Assembly (NCBI RefSeq): GCF_016827605.1
Contig: NZ_JAEPJQ010000007.1
Coordinates: 62,001-126,000, forward strand
Origin: Hyunsoonleella ulvae
GTDB taxonomy: Bacteria; Bacteroidota; Bacteroidia; Flavobacteriales; Flavobacteriaceae
DNA: 64,000 nucleotides
Direction of reading: 5' to 3'
Part shown: positions 16,201-24,236 of the stretch, in pieces
Numbering within the stretch: position 1 is the first letter of the stretch
How the letters are laid out: the number at the start of each line of letters is the position of its first letter
The notes under the pieces: model-generated
Database searches by the model: none
What the model saw: the letters and a program-made list of their open reading frames with translations, nothing else
Told to the model about the DNA's origin: nothing
Made by a program: the position numbers and the translations under genes

Positions 16201-18992
16201 GTTATCTTACTAAAAGTCATTTAAGACCAATTGTTAGTGGGATTTATGACTTTAAGTTTCACGGCAAAATAGAAGCAGAAATCAAATTTTTATCTAAAAT
16301 CAATGAATTGGAAGCTGCTGCATTCAATTTTACTTTAGATGAATCCATTGAATTAAAACGTCATTTTAATAGAAGGTTGGAGTTTCTTAAACAAAAGGAA
16401 GCTGATACTATTATTCATAATAAGGAAGGTTATATAGAAGATTATATAAATAATGTTTCATTACTCCATATTATGATTGGAGATCTTCATTTTAATGATG
16501 AAGAATTTCATGAGGCAATAGTCCATTATATGGATGCAATCCAAATATTACGTCAAAAGCCTATAAAGGATATGACACTTTATGAGTTTATTGTTTTTAC
16601 AAGAAATCAATTAAAACTTGGGTTGGCATTTGAAAAAAATAAAATGTTTGACAGTGCCTTAATGACATTTTCAGAATTAACAGATTTAGTGATAAGAAAA
16701 CGTAATATTCCAGTTCGTAAACTAGGTTTGGCGAGGTTTATAATTAAAAAGAAAGATGTAAACGAATTTTTTTATGAAAAGTGGTACAATGAGGCGACAC
16801 CAATCAGTGAAGATCAGAAAAAAAGAATGTCAAAATACAAGTCCGAACAAATTAGAAGTTTAGAAGAATTTGAAAAAAATGATGATAAACGAGAACTGGT
16901 TGTTATAGGTCGATTAAAACCAGAAATAGTAAAGACTTTAGATAACAACAATATTGACGGAGTAGAAAATTGGAAAATATTATATCCTTTAAAGGATATG
17001 GATGAGATATATGGTATTAAAGAATCTGATATATCAAAAAACTTAGAGCATATTGATATTAATTATAAACCATTAAAAAACTTTTATGCGCAATCCACAG
17101 GAGAGAATATTCGACTTTTATATCAACCCATCGTAGCAAAATTGCATTTAATAGAAAAGGCGAGTCCAGATAAGTTAAAAGATATAGATATTATTAGGGC
17201 AATTAAAGAGTTTAACTTTTTGAAGTTTACCTTAAAAACAACAGAAAAACGACTTATCGTTGCGGAATTTTACAATAAAATTGGAGATCTTTTGTATTTC
17301 AAAAATGGAACTTTAAATAAATGTTTAAAAAAGAAATTGTTTGATAATATAGATGAAATAGATCCTAAGTTTGTTAAAGAGGATATCAAGGACGAATCTA
17401 AATTGCTTTTAGTTACTCCCATAGATGCTACTTTGTTTTATATTAAATCATTAGCAATTTTATTGAAGCCTAATCATGATGTTAGTAATGAAAGAAAATC
17501 TAGAGACGATTTACCAATCATTAATTTTATTGATTATTATGGTATTAAGGATATAAAAGATGATACATGTTTATGTTTTGAAAGCTTTTTTAAGAATGAC
17601 GTTAAAAGGAATTTTGATAAGGTCTTTGAAAAAGTAAAAGAGATGGTATCTACAAGCTCTTTTAAGGAAAGATATGCCATTGACTATTTATTCTCTATAG
17701 CAAATGGTATAGTAGATTTAGTTGAATGTTTAACCAGTTTTATTAATAAGTACAATAACAATACATATATCTATAAGTACAATTTAAACCCTAGTTTCAT
17801 TTTTAAAGTGTTAAGGTTGCCACTTAGTGAAATACTTAATATGTATCATTATGCTAGTATGATTTATATTGAAATTCAAGAGTATAGATTGGCAAGGTCT
17901 CAAAAACTAAAAATTTTTTACATCTTAAATCAGTGCAGTATTGATAGTTTGAATAGCCTTGATCTTGAAAACTTAGATTTTGCAGATACAAAAAAGGAAA
18001 GGTTTTTGGTTCCAAAATTAGAAGCATTACTGGAAGAAACGATTATGCTATCCTATTCGGCGAATAATGAAACTTATTTTATTGAACATAAAAAAGTTAA
18101 GGAAATATTAGAGTGCAGTAATTATAATGATATATGTAAGAATAGTGCAATTTTATTGGAAACTATAGAATCTGTAGTGATTTATTGGCATTTTATTTTT
18201 AAAATAATAAAGAATGAAAATAAAATAGAGCACAAAAATATAATGGAGGATAGTGGAACCTTAAAAAAAGCTCTGGTAGATTTCGTAACAAAAAACATTG
18301 TAACAACGTCTACGATTACAGGAAAAAACAACAGGTTACTTTTGCTGTCGTTACTTGTTGAGTATAATAAATGGGTTTTTGAGAATGTTAGTGCTTGTAG
18401 TAATTTTAAAACGCGAGAAGAAGTGGAATTACGTTACGAAATTAAAGAATATTATAAAAGCTTAAATTTGGAAGGACTTCTAAAGAAAGAATTTTTAATA
18501 TTGAATTCTATTGGAGCATGCAATGAGATCATAAAAACACATGATATATTTAGTGTGAATTATGTTACTACAAGTAATATAGATATAGCAAGAGCGCATT
18601 ATCAAATGGCTTTTTGGTGTAAAAAATTTGAGGATTTACAGAAGGGCAAAAATTTAAAGGGAGATTACGATTTAAATGAGGAAGAGTTGAATTCACTGTT
18701 ACAGGAAGAAATATTAAACTCAAATAACCTTAATTATATTGATCCTAATTATCATTACAGGTTGTCTCTTGATTACAATTGTAAAGTAAAAGATTTTCAT
18801 ACAAGAGGTAGTGCTTTATATTTATTTATTCAACCAATATCATATTTAGATGATTTTTACAATGATAATTTAGTGCATTTTTCAATTTCAATCGAAAGAA
18901 ATATGCTGCAGAAAAACTATGTGAATAAAAAAATTCAAAACATAAAAGATAAAAATATGCCTTTTAATTTTAATAGCTTTTACAATAATTAA
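13218..18992 (+). CDS. Giant membrane P-loop NTPase, KAP-like architecture with helical repeat C-terminus
   Basis: The product has 1924 residues. A Walker A motif, GFRGMGKTS, lies at 75-83, and the matching Walker B, RFIVVFDELDKI, only at 692-703. The roughly 600 residues between them carry about eight hydrophobic helices (near 98-120, 157-176, 219-240, 248-270, 289-313, 320-342, 408-428, 591-612). A 160-residue polar loop precedes the last one. Membrane helices inserted inside the ATPase core are the mark of KAP NTPases. A sensor-like KFIFIAGREMYDAA and a GAPRKL motif follow Walker B. From about 1080 to the end the protein is mostly helical, with TPR-like segments (FHEAIVHYMDAIQIL). There is no partner gene. 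Function is unknown; a membrane sensor or defence role is possible. Confidence 0.75.
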   Translation: MEKNTETLRDALNKNSFKIKPILLELKNYNFFHSVQNEDRDDINNRFLGRKAIIDRLRSFIHETNKNTGTYLVSGFRGMGKTSVVNKAITSLNPKSKFSRFFLLIISLLPLIIFLEPVLAIYKYFSSSLISTKWLADLWENNSIEDFFVLLYNEFPSTYILMVSFLLFLSIIYYFGHRSPRRFHHKMWVKKIGAKFLRGFEALFNPRFYRHKYVFHRIARLCVIYIIVVLFFVLYYSFYLDRHCTGISYFEFFWFLVHIVIIWYFLIDLYVESIKYAKGKKYKSVIRKYWCVIVTKIISATLLIAALYGILYLHYHDTVVYSIWFKLVIVFLYFVIKGVLKMLNSEAKSKNYNVSLNRVINLLDFQHYITVKINLGKDNLTEKDVLKYITNELYREYRKWYYNFKSFKRLLNVFVLFLIFYLSSTIIYRTFLSNEFTNFSIDEYKITYFFPSQALLKNENKLWNSDIKFLFENETRNSTIKGYNKDIDSFIGGNGNIGYERLRVSKSILSETIEITNRNDSLRKQEIEHQSVLNKTLVYFGMFCNQLDYMTFKLWYKIRYTLLGERASRPILNKTVEDNKLLSLSKLYPKIPVLSVFFFMLALFVFYRLIPSRFRIIKNHYYSLKELKRLKTEIDASIVVEQGGSANGVKNSFLNYLKRSSYAPLESKDITQRLIHILDDTSNILSIFTKVRFIVVFDELDKINSNHNTAITNLEDEFDVENNEVRYQARRKERIGRILSSMKHFLNSAHAKFIFIAGREMYDAALAGISDRESSLDSIFNDNKIYVNSFYTEGEDNNLADISSITEQYLCQFLIPDYYLATGSKHTPSIKMYNTYLQAKSKALGLEKEEIVKIITTLKDFVVYLTYRSNGAPRKLSSLIEQYVLPVSPSELSDSEADRNIIVGSNDENLFLKIGFYDQYKFNLISYLTSPIFLGLGNYIHEYSDKLLVSISYMLDHIFKHHKFGLSYRNLSLTPEIVDINKEPQFREFLDKLIGYLTKSHLRPIVSGIYDFKFHGKIEAEIKFLSKINELEAAAFNFTLDESIELKRHFNRRLEFLKQKEADTIIHNKEGYIEDYINNVSLLHIMIGDLHFNDEEFHEAIVHYMDAIQILRQKPIKDMTLYEFIVFTRNQLKLGLAFEKNKMFDSALMTFSELTDLVIRKRNIPVRKLGLARFIIKKKDVNEFFYEKWYNEATPISEDQKKRMSKYKSEQIRSLEEFEKNDDKRELVVIGRLKPEIVKTLDNNNIDGVENWKILYPLKDMDEIYGIKESDISKNLEHIDINYKPLKNFYAQSTGENIRLLYQPIVAKLHLIEKASPDKLKDIDIIRAIKEFNFLKFTLKTTEKRLIVAEFYNKIGDLLYFKNGTLNKCLKKKLFDNIDEIDPKFVKEDIKDESKLLLVTPIDATLFYIKSLAILLKPNHDVSNERKSRDDLPIINFIDYYGIKDIKDDTCLCFESFFKNDVKRNFDKVFEKVKEMVSTSSFKERYAIDYLFSIANGIVDLVECLTSFINKYNNNTYIYKYNLNPSFIFKVLRLPLSEILNMYHYASMIYIEIQEYRLARSQKLKIFYILNQCSIDSLNSLDLENLDFADTKKERFLVPKLEALLEETIMLSYSANNETYFIEHKKVKEILECSNYNDICKNSAILLETIESVVIYWHFIFKIIKNENKIEHKNIMEDSGTLKKALVDFVTKNIVTTSTITGKNNRLLLLSLLVEYNKWVFENVSACSNFKTREEVELRYEIKEYYKSLNLEGLLKKEFLILNSIGACNEIIKTHDIFSVNYVTTSNIDIARAHYQMAFWCKKFEDLQKGKNLKGDYDLNEEELNSLLQEEILNSNNLNYIDPNYHYRLSLDYNCKVKDFHTRGSALYLFIQPISYLDDFYNDNLVHFSISIERNMLQKNYVNKKIQNIKDKNMPFNFNSFYNN

Positions 18993-21775
18993 ATTTTGTC
19001 TACTAAGTACTTGCCAGTTTCAGAGAGTTTTGATTTTATAATATCCTCAGGAGATCCAGAAGCAACTAGATTTCCACCTTCTTCGCCACCTTCAGGCCCT
19101 AAATCAATAATATGGTCAGCACATTTTATTAATTCCAAATTGTGCTCAACCACAATAATAGAATGGCCTTTTGCAATCAGGGCATTAAAGGATTTTAGGA
19201 GTTTTTGAATGTCATGAAAATGCAAACCTGTGGTAGGCTCGTCAAAAATAAATAAAGCTTTATCTTTAGTGTTGCCCTTTCCTAAAAACGATGCAAGTTT
19301 AATGCGTTGCGCTTCGCCACCAGAGAGGGTAGAAGAGCTTTGCCCTAGGGTAACATAGCCCAGACCAACATCTTGTAATGGCTGTAGTTTGTTTTTAATT
19401 TTATCCTGTTGGTTGGCACTAAAAAAACTTATGGCATCATCAATAGTGAGATTTAAAATGTCGTCGATGGATTTATCAGCGAATGTGACTTCTAATATTT
19501 CTTTTTTAAAACGTTTTCCGCCACAAGTCTCACATTCTAAATGTACATCAGCCATAAATTGCATTTCAATAGTAACTACTCCCTCGCCCTTGCAGGTTTC
19601 ACAGCGTCCACCATCAACATTAAAAGAAAAGTGTTTTGCTTGGTAGTTTCTTATTTTACTAAGTTTTTGTTTGGCAAACAATGCACGTATATCGTCGTAA
19701 GCCTTGATGTAAGTAACAGGGTTAGAGCGAGAGGACCTTCCAATAGGGTTTTGGTCCACGAACTCAATATGCTTAATATTGCTAAAATTACCTTCTAAAT
19801 TAGAAAATTGACCAGCTTTATCGCTAAAATCAGTCAGTTGTTTTTGTAGTGCAGGAAATAATATCTTTTTAACCAATGTGCTTTTTCCGCTACCTGAAAC
19901 ACCTGTCACTACTGTTAACATTTCCAGAGGGAATCGTACATCTATATTTTTTAAGTTATTTTCTCTAGCTCCTTTGATGTCAATATAATATTTTGAAGTT
20001 CTTCTTGTTTTAGGTACTTCAATTTTTATACTTTCATTTAAATATTGCGCAGTTAACGATTTAGATTTTAAAATGTCTTCGTAAGAACCGTTAGCAACAA
20101 CCTTACCGCCAAAAGTACCTGCTTCAGGTCCAATATCTATAATGCTATTTGCAGCCTTCATGATATCCTCATCATGCTCAACCACAATTACCGTATTGCC
20201 TAAATCTCGTAACGACTGCAGTACGGAGATTAACAGTTCGGTATCCTTTGGGTGTAAGCCAATACTGGGTTCGTCAAGAATATACATAGAGCCAACCAAA
20301 CTACTGCCCAGTGAAGTAGCGAGATTAATACGCTGACTTTCTCCACCAGAAAGCGTATTCGATTTTCGGTTTAAGGTTAAATAATCTAAACCTACATTAG
20401 CTAAAAAAGAAAGCCTATTATTAATTTCTTTTAACAAACGGTTAGCAATTTTTAGGTCGTAATCATTCAATTCCAGTTCCTTAAAAAATTGAACTAGCTT
20501 TTTTATTGGCATTTCAACCAAATCTGTAATAGTTACACCATTAATTTTCACATAATTAGCTTCAGGTCGTAAACGTTTGCCATTACAGGCTTTACATTTT
20601 GTTTTACCACGGTAACGTGACAACATTACTCTATTTTGGATTTTATAGGCTTTGGACTCTAATTCGGCAAAAAAGGAATTTAAGCCTTCAAAATATTCGT
20701 TCCCAGTCCACACAAGTTGTTTCTGTTCCTCAGACAGTTCAAAATAAGGCTTATGAATCGGGAAATTGAATTTATGCGAATTGTTTACCAACTGGTCTTT
20801 ATACCAACTCATGCTTTCCCCTCGCCAAGGAAAAATGGCGCTTTCGTAAACGGAGAGCCCTGTGTTAGGTATCACTAAATCTTCGTCTATACCAATAATA
20901 TCTCCATAACCCTCACATTTTGGGCATGCACCATACGGGTTATTAAAACTAAATAAATGTACGTTTGGTTCTAAAAACGATAAGCCATCAAGTTCAAATT
21001 TATTACTAAATGTTTGTTGTTTGCTATTATTTAGCGATTCAACACAACATGTACCCTTACCCTCAAAGAATGCAGTTTGTACTGCGTCAGCTAAACGATT
21101 TTTAAAATCTTCTTCATGTTTAACAACTATTCTGTCTATTACCAAAGCAATGTTTTTCTCGTTTTTGGGAAGTGAAGCAATCTCATCTATTCTTAAAACA
21201 TCGTTTTTAACTTTTACTCTAGCATACCCTTGCTGCTGTAAGGTCTTTAGTTTATCCTCTAAAGCGCGTCCCTCTTCGAGATGTATAGGGGCTAGTAGCA
21301 ATAGCTTTTCACGTTCAGGAAAAGACATAATGTGATTAAGAACATCAGTAACAGTATTTTTTTTAACCTCATTGCCCGAAATAGGAGAGTAGGTCTTTCC
21401 TATTCTAGCAAATAGGAGTTTTAAATAATCATAAATTTCTGTTGTAGTGCCAACAGTAGATCTCGGATTTGTAGAATTTACCTTCTGTTCTATTGCAATA
21501 GCGGGCGCAATCCCCTTAATATAGTCTACTTTAGGCTTGTTCAATCTTCCTAAAAACTGCCGCGCATAACTAGATAAACTTTCTACATAGCGTCTTTGCC
21601 CCTCGGCATACAAAGTGTCAAATGCTAAACTAGATTTTCCAGAACCAGATAGCCCCGTAATCACTACCAACTCATTTCTGGGAATTACAACATCAATGTT
21701 TTTAAGGTTATGCAATCTTGCACCTTTTATAATGATGTTTTCTTTGGGGTCTACTTCAGAAATTGCAGTATTCAT
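18989..21775 (-). CDS. uvrA: Excinuclease ABC subunit A
   Basis: This 928-residue protein is the damage-recognition ATPase of nucleotide excision repair. Both ABC modules are intact: Walker [10 protein letters not shown] (41-49) and GVSGSGKST (625-633), with LSGGES signatures (475-480 and near the C-terminus). Zinc-ligand cysteines appear at 284/287, 394/397, 725/728 and 748/751. The length is near the usual 940. It ends 4 bases inside the tail of the convergent NTPase gene, with no terminator seen between them. No other uvr gene is nearby. Confidence 0.97.
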   Translation of the reverse strand: MNTAISEVDPKENIIIKGARLHNLKNIDVVIPRNELVVITGLSGSGKSSLAFDTLYAEGQRRYVESLSSYARQFLGRLNKPKVDYIKGIAPAIAIEQKVNSTNPRSTVGTTTEIYDYLKLLFARIGKTYSPISGNEVKKNTVTDVLNHIMSFPEREKLLLLAPIHLEEGRALEDKLKTLQQQGYARVKVKNDVLRIDEIASLPKNEKNIALVIDRIVVKHEEDFKNRLADAVQTAFFEGKGTCCVESLNNSKQQTFSNKFELDGLSFLEPNVHLFSFNNPYGACPKCEGYGDIIGIDEDLVIPNTGLSVYESAIFPWRGESMSWYKDQLVNNSHKFNFPIHKPYFELSEEQKQLVWTGNEYFEGLNSFFAELESKAYKIQNRVMLSRYRGKTKCKACNGKRLRPEANYVKINGVTITDLVEMPIKKLVQFFKELELNDYDLKIANRLLKEINNRLSFLANVGLDYLTLNRKSNTLSGGESQRINLATSLGSSLVGSMYILDEPSIGLHPKDTELLISVLQSLRDLGNTVIVVEHDEDIMKAANSIIDIGPEAGTFGGKVVANGSYEDILKSKSLTAQYLNESIKIEVPKTRRTSKYYIDIKGARENNLKNIDVRFPLEMLTVVTGVSGSGKSTLVKKILFPALQKQLTDFSDKAGQFSNLEGNFSNIKHIEFVDQNPIGRSSRSNPVTYIKAYDDIRALFAKQKLSKIRNYQAKHFSFNVDGGRCETCKGEGVVTIEMQFMADVHLECETCGGKRFKKEILEVTFADKSIDDILNLTIDDAISFFSANQQDKIKNKLQPLQDVGLGYVTLGQSSSTLSGGEAQRIKLASFLGKGNTKDKALFIFDEPTTGLHFHDIQKLLKSFNALIAKGHSIIVVEHNLELIKCADHIIDLGPEGGEEGGNLVASGSPEDIIKSKLSETGKYLVDKI

Positions 21776-21798
21776 AGGCTTTTAAAGGAATAATTTTG

Positions 21799-21806
21799 CA
21801 AAGATA
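21799..21806 (-). promoter_or_regulatory. -7 box for uvrA
   Basis: The minus strand reads TATCTTTG, a full TAnnTTTG match 24 bases before the uvrA ATG. No clear -33 TTG was seen. Confidence 0.4.
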
Positions 21807-21872
21807 CTATAAGTAAGTGAGCTTAAAAAATGAAGTATAACGAGGGTAAATATTAAAAAAAGATGTTAATTT

Positions 21873-21904
21873 TTGCTTTTTAGGAATGATTGTTGTTATA
21901 TTTG
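21873..21904 (+). promoter_or_regulatory. Promoter of the ECF sigma gene
   Basis: TTG at 21873-21875 (within TTTTG) and TATATTTG at 21897-21904 are separated by 21 bases. Both boxes match the Bacteroidetes consensus. The predicted start near 21911 leaves a leader of about 100 bases. Confidence 0.6.
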
Positions 21905-21947
21905 AATTGTTAATAACTTTTTTTAAAATACTTGTCTATAGCATAAT

Positions 21948-22008
21948 ATTACTTTTAAAAACGAATAACCCCAAAGCCCGAAGTCTAGCTTCGTGCATTA
22001 AAAGTAAT
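21948..22008 (+). promoter_or_regulatory. Structured 5' leader of the ECF sigma gene
   Basis: ATTACTTTTAA (21948-21958) and TTAAAAGTAAT (21998-22008) are perfect 11-base inverted repeats enclosing a small hairpin, CGAAG/CTTCG (21979-21983 and 21989-21993). The outer stem ends 4 bases before the ATG, so it would cover the ribosome landing site. It could act as an RNA switch or thermosensor-like element, which is inference. Confidence 0.5.
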
Positions 22009-22012
22009 TATT

Positions 22013-22597
22013 ATGCAAAGAGAACTTATAACCGATGCTGTTTTAGTAAGTAGCTACATTAAAGGACAAGAAAATGCGCTTGAAACCCTAATAACAAGGC
22101 ACAAACACAAAATTTACAGTTTTATTTACTCTAAAGTTTATGATAAGGATATCGCCGAAGATATTTTTCAGGATACCTTTATTAAAGTAATACGCACTTT
22201 AAAACGAGGTTCGTACAACGAAGAAGGCAAGTTTTTGCCCTGGGTAATGCGTATAGCGCACAATTTAGTAATAGACTATTTTAGAAAAAGTAATAGGATG
22301 CCTAAATTCGATAACACAGGGGAGTTTAGTATTTTTTCTGTACTGAGTGATAATGCGCTTAATGCAGAGAAAAGCATTATTAAAGAGCAGGTTGAGAGTG
22401 ATGTTAGACGATTGGTGGACGAACTGCCCCAAGATCAAAAGGAAGTGCTATTAATGCGTATTTATAATGATATGAGTTTTAAGGAAATATCAGAAAGAAC
22501 AGGAGTTAGCATTAATACAGCGCTAGGAAGAATGCGTTATGCACTTATTAATTTGCGCAAAATAATAGACAAGCACAATATTGTTTTAACTAATTAA
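22013..22597 (+). CDS. ECF-type RNA polymerase sigma factor
   Basis: The 194-residue product has a sigma-70 region 2 (about 25-95) with DIAEDIFQDTFIKVIR and FLPWVMRIAHNLVIDYFR. Region 4 (about 130-185) has LPQDQKEVLLMRIYNDMSFKEI and the helix-turn-helix SINTALGRMRYAL. It lacks an extra N-terminal region 1, as expected of ECF factors. No anti-sigma gene is next to it, and the downstream gene is a 48-residue protein. Regulation may instead act on the structured leader. It appears to be the widely conserved flavobacterial ECF factor found beside nth and bcp. Confidence 0.9.
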   Translation: MQRELITDAVLVSSYIKGQENALETLITRHKHKIYSFIYSKVYDKDIAEDIFQDTFIKVIRTLKRGSYNEEGKFLPWVMRIAHNLVIDYFRKSNRMPKFDNTGEFSIFSVLSDNALNAEKSIIKEQVESDVRRLVDELPQDQKEVLLMRIYNDMSFKEISERTGVSINTALGRMRYALINLRKIIDKHNIVLTN

Positions 22598-22610
22598 ATA
22601 TATTTTCAGT

Positions 22611-22717
22611 TAGGGCATTCCCCTCGATTAAACTTTAGGTTTAGTAAAACAACCAGGCGTGCTCGGGTCGGGCTTTCCGCGCTACACGGTAGCTAGCTAC
22701 AATCCCTAATGCGGGTA
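22611..22717. repeat. GC-rich intergenic repeat-like element
   Basis: This stretch contrasts with the AT-rich surroundings. It contains CGGGTCGGGCTTTCCGC, an inner hairpin GCTAC/GTAGC, a palindrome GTAGCTAGCTAC and the string CAATCCCTAATGCGGG. Its ends carry GCATT and AATGC, which are inverse complements. I recall similar GGGTCGGGCTTTCCGC and CAATCCCT strings scattered between genes in other Bacteroidota genomes, which suggests a small repeat family. Only one copy is visible here. Confidence 0.45.
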
Positions 22718-22863
22718 CAGGTAAATTAAAAACATAAAATTTAAGATTTTCTTTAAGGGTAGTTAAAAAAAGTATAGATATTTAGATATTGCTTTTTCAG
22801 GGTAACACAATATTAATTAATTTATGGCGTTATTGTTTTTGAATTAACCCTTAATACAATCAA

Positions 22864-23010
22864 ATGGCAAAAATTTACTCTGAGAATTCACTTAAAAAAA
22901 ACAAACATCTAGAGCCAAAGGAAGAAACGATAGCTTTTCTTTTAAATTACTCAAAGGCTCTAAAGGTTGAAAACGGAAAGCAAAAGAAGTATGAGTTGCT
23001 TCTCAACTAA
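22864..23010 (+). CDS. Conserved-looking 48-residue protein
   Basis: An ATG at 22864 opens a 48-codon frame ending in TAA at 23008-23010. The product is polar and lysine-rich at the start (MAKIYSENSLKKNKHLEPKEE) with a hydrophobic middle, TIAFLLNYSKALKV, and ends ELLLN. There is no signal peptide, cysteine or known motif. Its placement between an ECF sigma gene and a clean terminator supports a real gene, and I recall similar short proteins near nth in flavobacteria. The function is unknown. Confidence 0.65.
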   Translation: MAKIYSENSLKKNKHLEPKEETIAFLLNYSKALKVENGKQKKYELLLN

Positions 23011-23013
23011 AAC

Positions 23014-23048
23014 AAAAAATCCTGATTTGTTTAAAATCAGGATTTTTT
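23014..23048. terminator. Bidirectional terminator between the 48-residue gene and nth
   Basis: AAAAATCCTGATTT (ending 23027) pairs with AAATCAGGATTTTT (from 23034), with A and T runs on the two sides. The nth stop codon at 23037 lies within the right arm. Confidence 0.85.
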
Positions 23049-23696
23049 ATTTTTATAATATTCCTTAATAACAGATTTCCTACCAATAGTCTTGGTGATC
23101 ACATCCTTTTCTAAATCCCAACCACGAGCTGGAGAATATTCGCGACCGTACCAAATAATTTGTAAGTGTAAATCGTTCCATAACTCTTTTGGGAATAAGC
23201 GTTTAGCATCTTTTTCGGTCTGTACAACATTTTTACCAGAGCTTAAATTCCAACGGTACATTAAACGATGTATATGTGTGTCTACAGGAAAAGCAGGTAC
23301 GCCAAAGGCTTGAGACATTACCACGCTGGCTGTTTTATGACCCACAGCAGGCAAGGCTTCAAGCGCTTCAAAACTCTGTGGCACTTTACCGTTGTGTTCC
23401 TCAATTAAAATTTTAGATAAACCATGTATGCCTTTACTTTTCATGGGAGATAACCCCACTGGTTTTATGATATCCCTAATTTCTTCAACCGAAAGTTTAA
23501 TCATATCATAAGGGTTGTCTGCCACTTCAAAAAGCAGTGGCGTGATTTGATTTACGCGCACATCTGTACTTTGGGCAGACATTAAAACAGCAATTAAAAG
23601 TGTGTATGGGTCTTTATGGTCCAAAGGGATGGGAATGTGTGGGTAAATCTTGTTTAACGTTTTTATAACAAAGTCAACACTTTCTTGTTTAGTCAT
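23037..23696 (-). CDS. nth: Endonuclease III-like DNA glycosylase lacking the iron-sulfur cluster
   Basis: This 219-residue enzyme removes oxidised pyrimidines and nicks AP sites. The helix-hairpin-helix and active site are clear: LPAVGHKTASVV with the catalytic Lys121, and VDTHIHRL with Asp139. Canonical Nth ends with a four-cysteine [4Fe-4S] loop. Here the corresponding region (GREYSPARGWDLEKDVITKT) has no cysteine at all. The enzyme probably folds without the cluster, as appears common in flavobacteria. It is divergent from bcp. Confidence 0.93.
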   Translation of the reverse strand: MTKQESVDFVIKTLNKIYPHIPIPLDHKDPYTLLIAVLMSAQSTDVRVNQITPLLFEVADNPYDMIKLSVEEIRDIIKPVGLSPMKSKGIHGLSKILIEEHNGKVPQSFEALEALPAVGHKTASVVMSQAFGVPAFPVDTHIHRLMYRWNLSSGKNVVQTEKDAKRLFPKELWNDLHLQIIWYGREYSPARGWDLEKDVITKTIGRKSVIKEYYKNKKS

Positions 23697-23711
23697 TAGG
23701 TCGTATTTTTG
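23685..23711 (+). promoter_or_regulatory. Promoter of bcp
   Basis: TTG at 23685-23687 and TATTTTTG at 23704-23711 are 16 bases apart, slightly short for the consensus. The -33 box lies inside the first codons of divergent nth. The predicted start is about 34 bases before the bcp ATG. Confidence 0.45.
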
Positions 23712-23751
23712 TAAAACGAAGTTAATAAATTATTAAACAAAAAAGATTGGT

Positions 23752-24207
23752 ATGACAACATTAAAAGCAGGGGATAAAGCACCCGATTTTAAAGCACTCG
23801 ATGAACAAGGCAACACAATAAAACTAAGTGATTACAGTGGGAAGAAGCTAGTGGTTTTCTTCTATCCTAAGGCAAGTACACCAGGTTGTACAGCTGAGGC
23901 ATGCGATTTAAATGATAATTTTGAGCGTTTTCAAGCCCAAGGTTATGAGATTTTAGGTGTAAGTGCAGATAGTGCCAAAAGGCAATCTAATTTTAAAAAC
24001 AAATATGGTTTTAAGTATCCCTTACTTGCAGATGAAGATAAATCCGTAATTGAGGCTTTTGGTGTATGGGGGCCTAAAAAATTTATGGGTAAGGAATATG
24101 ATGGTATCCATCGCACTACCTTTATTATTGATGAAAATGGTATTATAGAGGAGGTAATAACCAAAGTAAAAACCAAAGCACATGCTGCGCAAATATTAGA
24201 TGCATAA
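23752..24207 (+). CDS. bcp: Thioredoxin-dependent peroxiredoxin (Bcp/PrxQ type)
   Basis: The 151-residue cytoplasmic peroxidase reduces hydroperoxides with electrons from thioredoxin. The motif PKASTPGCTAEACDLND holds the peroxidatic Cys46 and the resolving Cys51 five residues later, which defines the atypical two-Cys PrxQ group. The length is normal. It is paired head-to-head with nth, so oxidative-damage defence and repair genes share a short intergenic region. Confidence 0.95.
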   Translation: MTTLKAGDKAPDFKALDEQGNTIKLSDYSGKKLVVFFYPKASTPGCTAEACDLNDNFERFQAQGYEILGVSADSAKRQSNFKNKYGFKYPLLADEDKSVIEAFGVWGPKKFMGKEYDGIHRTTFIIDENGIIEEVITKVKTKAHAAQILDA

Positions 24208-24236
24208 AAAAAAGAGCCATTTGGCTCTTTTTTTTA
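24207..24236. terminator. Bidirectional terminator after bcp
   Basis: AAAAGAGCCA and TGGCTCTTTT form a stem with a very short loop (centre 24220-24221), flanked by A and T runs. It also overlaps the end of the minus-strand gene at 24234. Confidence 0.85.

Noticed and set aside
21021-21335. 104-residue plus-strand frame inside uvrA
   Set aside because: It is antisense to a clearly conserved part of UvrA and rich in Ser and Leu as expected for a shadow frame.
22611-22717. Possible tRNA or structured ncRNA gene
   Set aside because: It is GC-rich with hairpins, but no cloverleaf, anticodon arm or CCA-adjacent stem could be drawn. It fits a repeat better.
22013-23010. 48-residue protein as an anti-sigma factor
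   Set aside because: It has no membrane helix and no zinc-binding HxxxCxxC motif. The idea cannot be supported beyond gene proximity.
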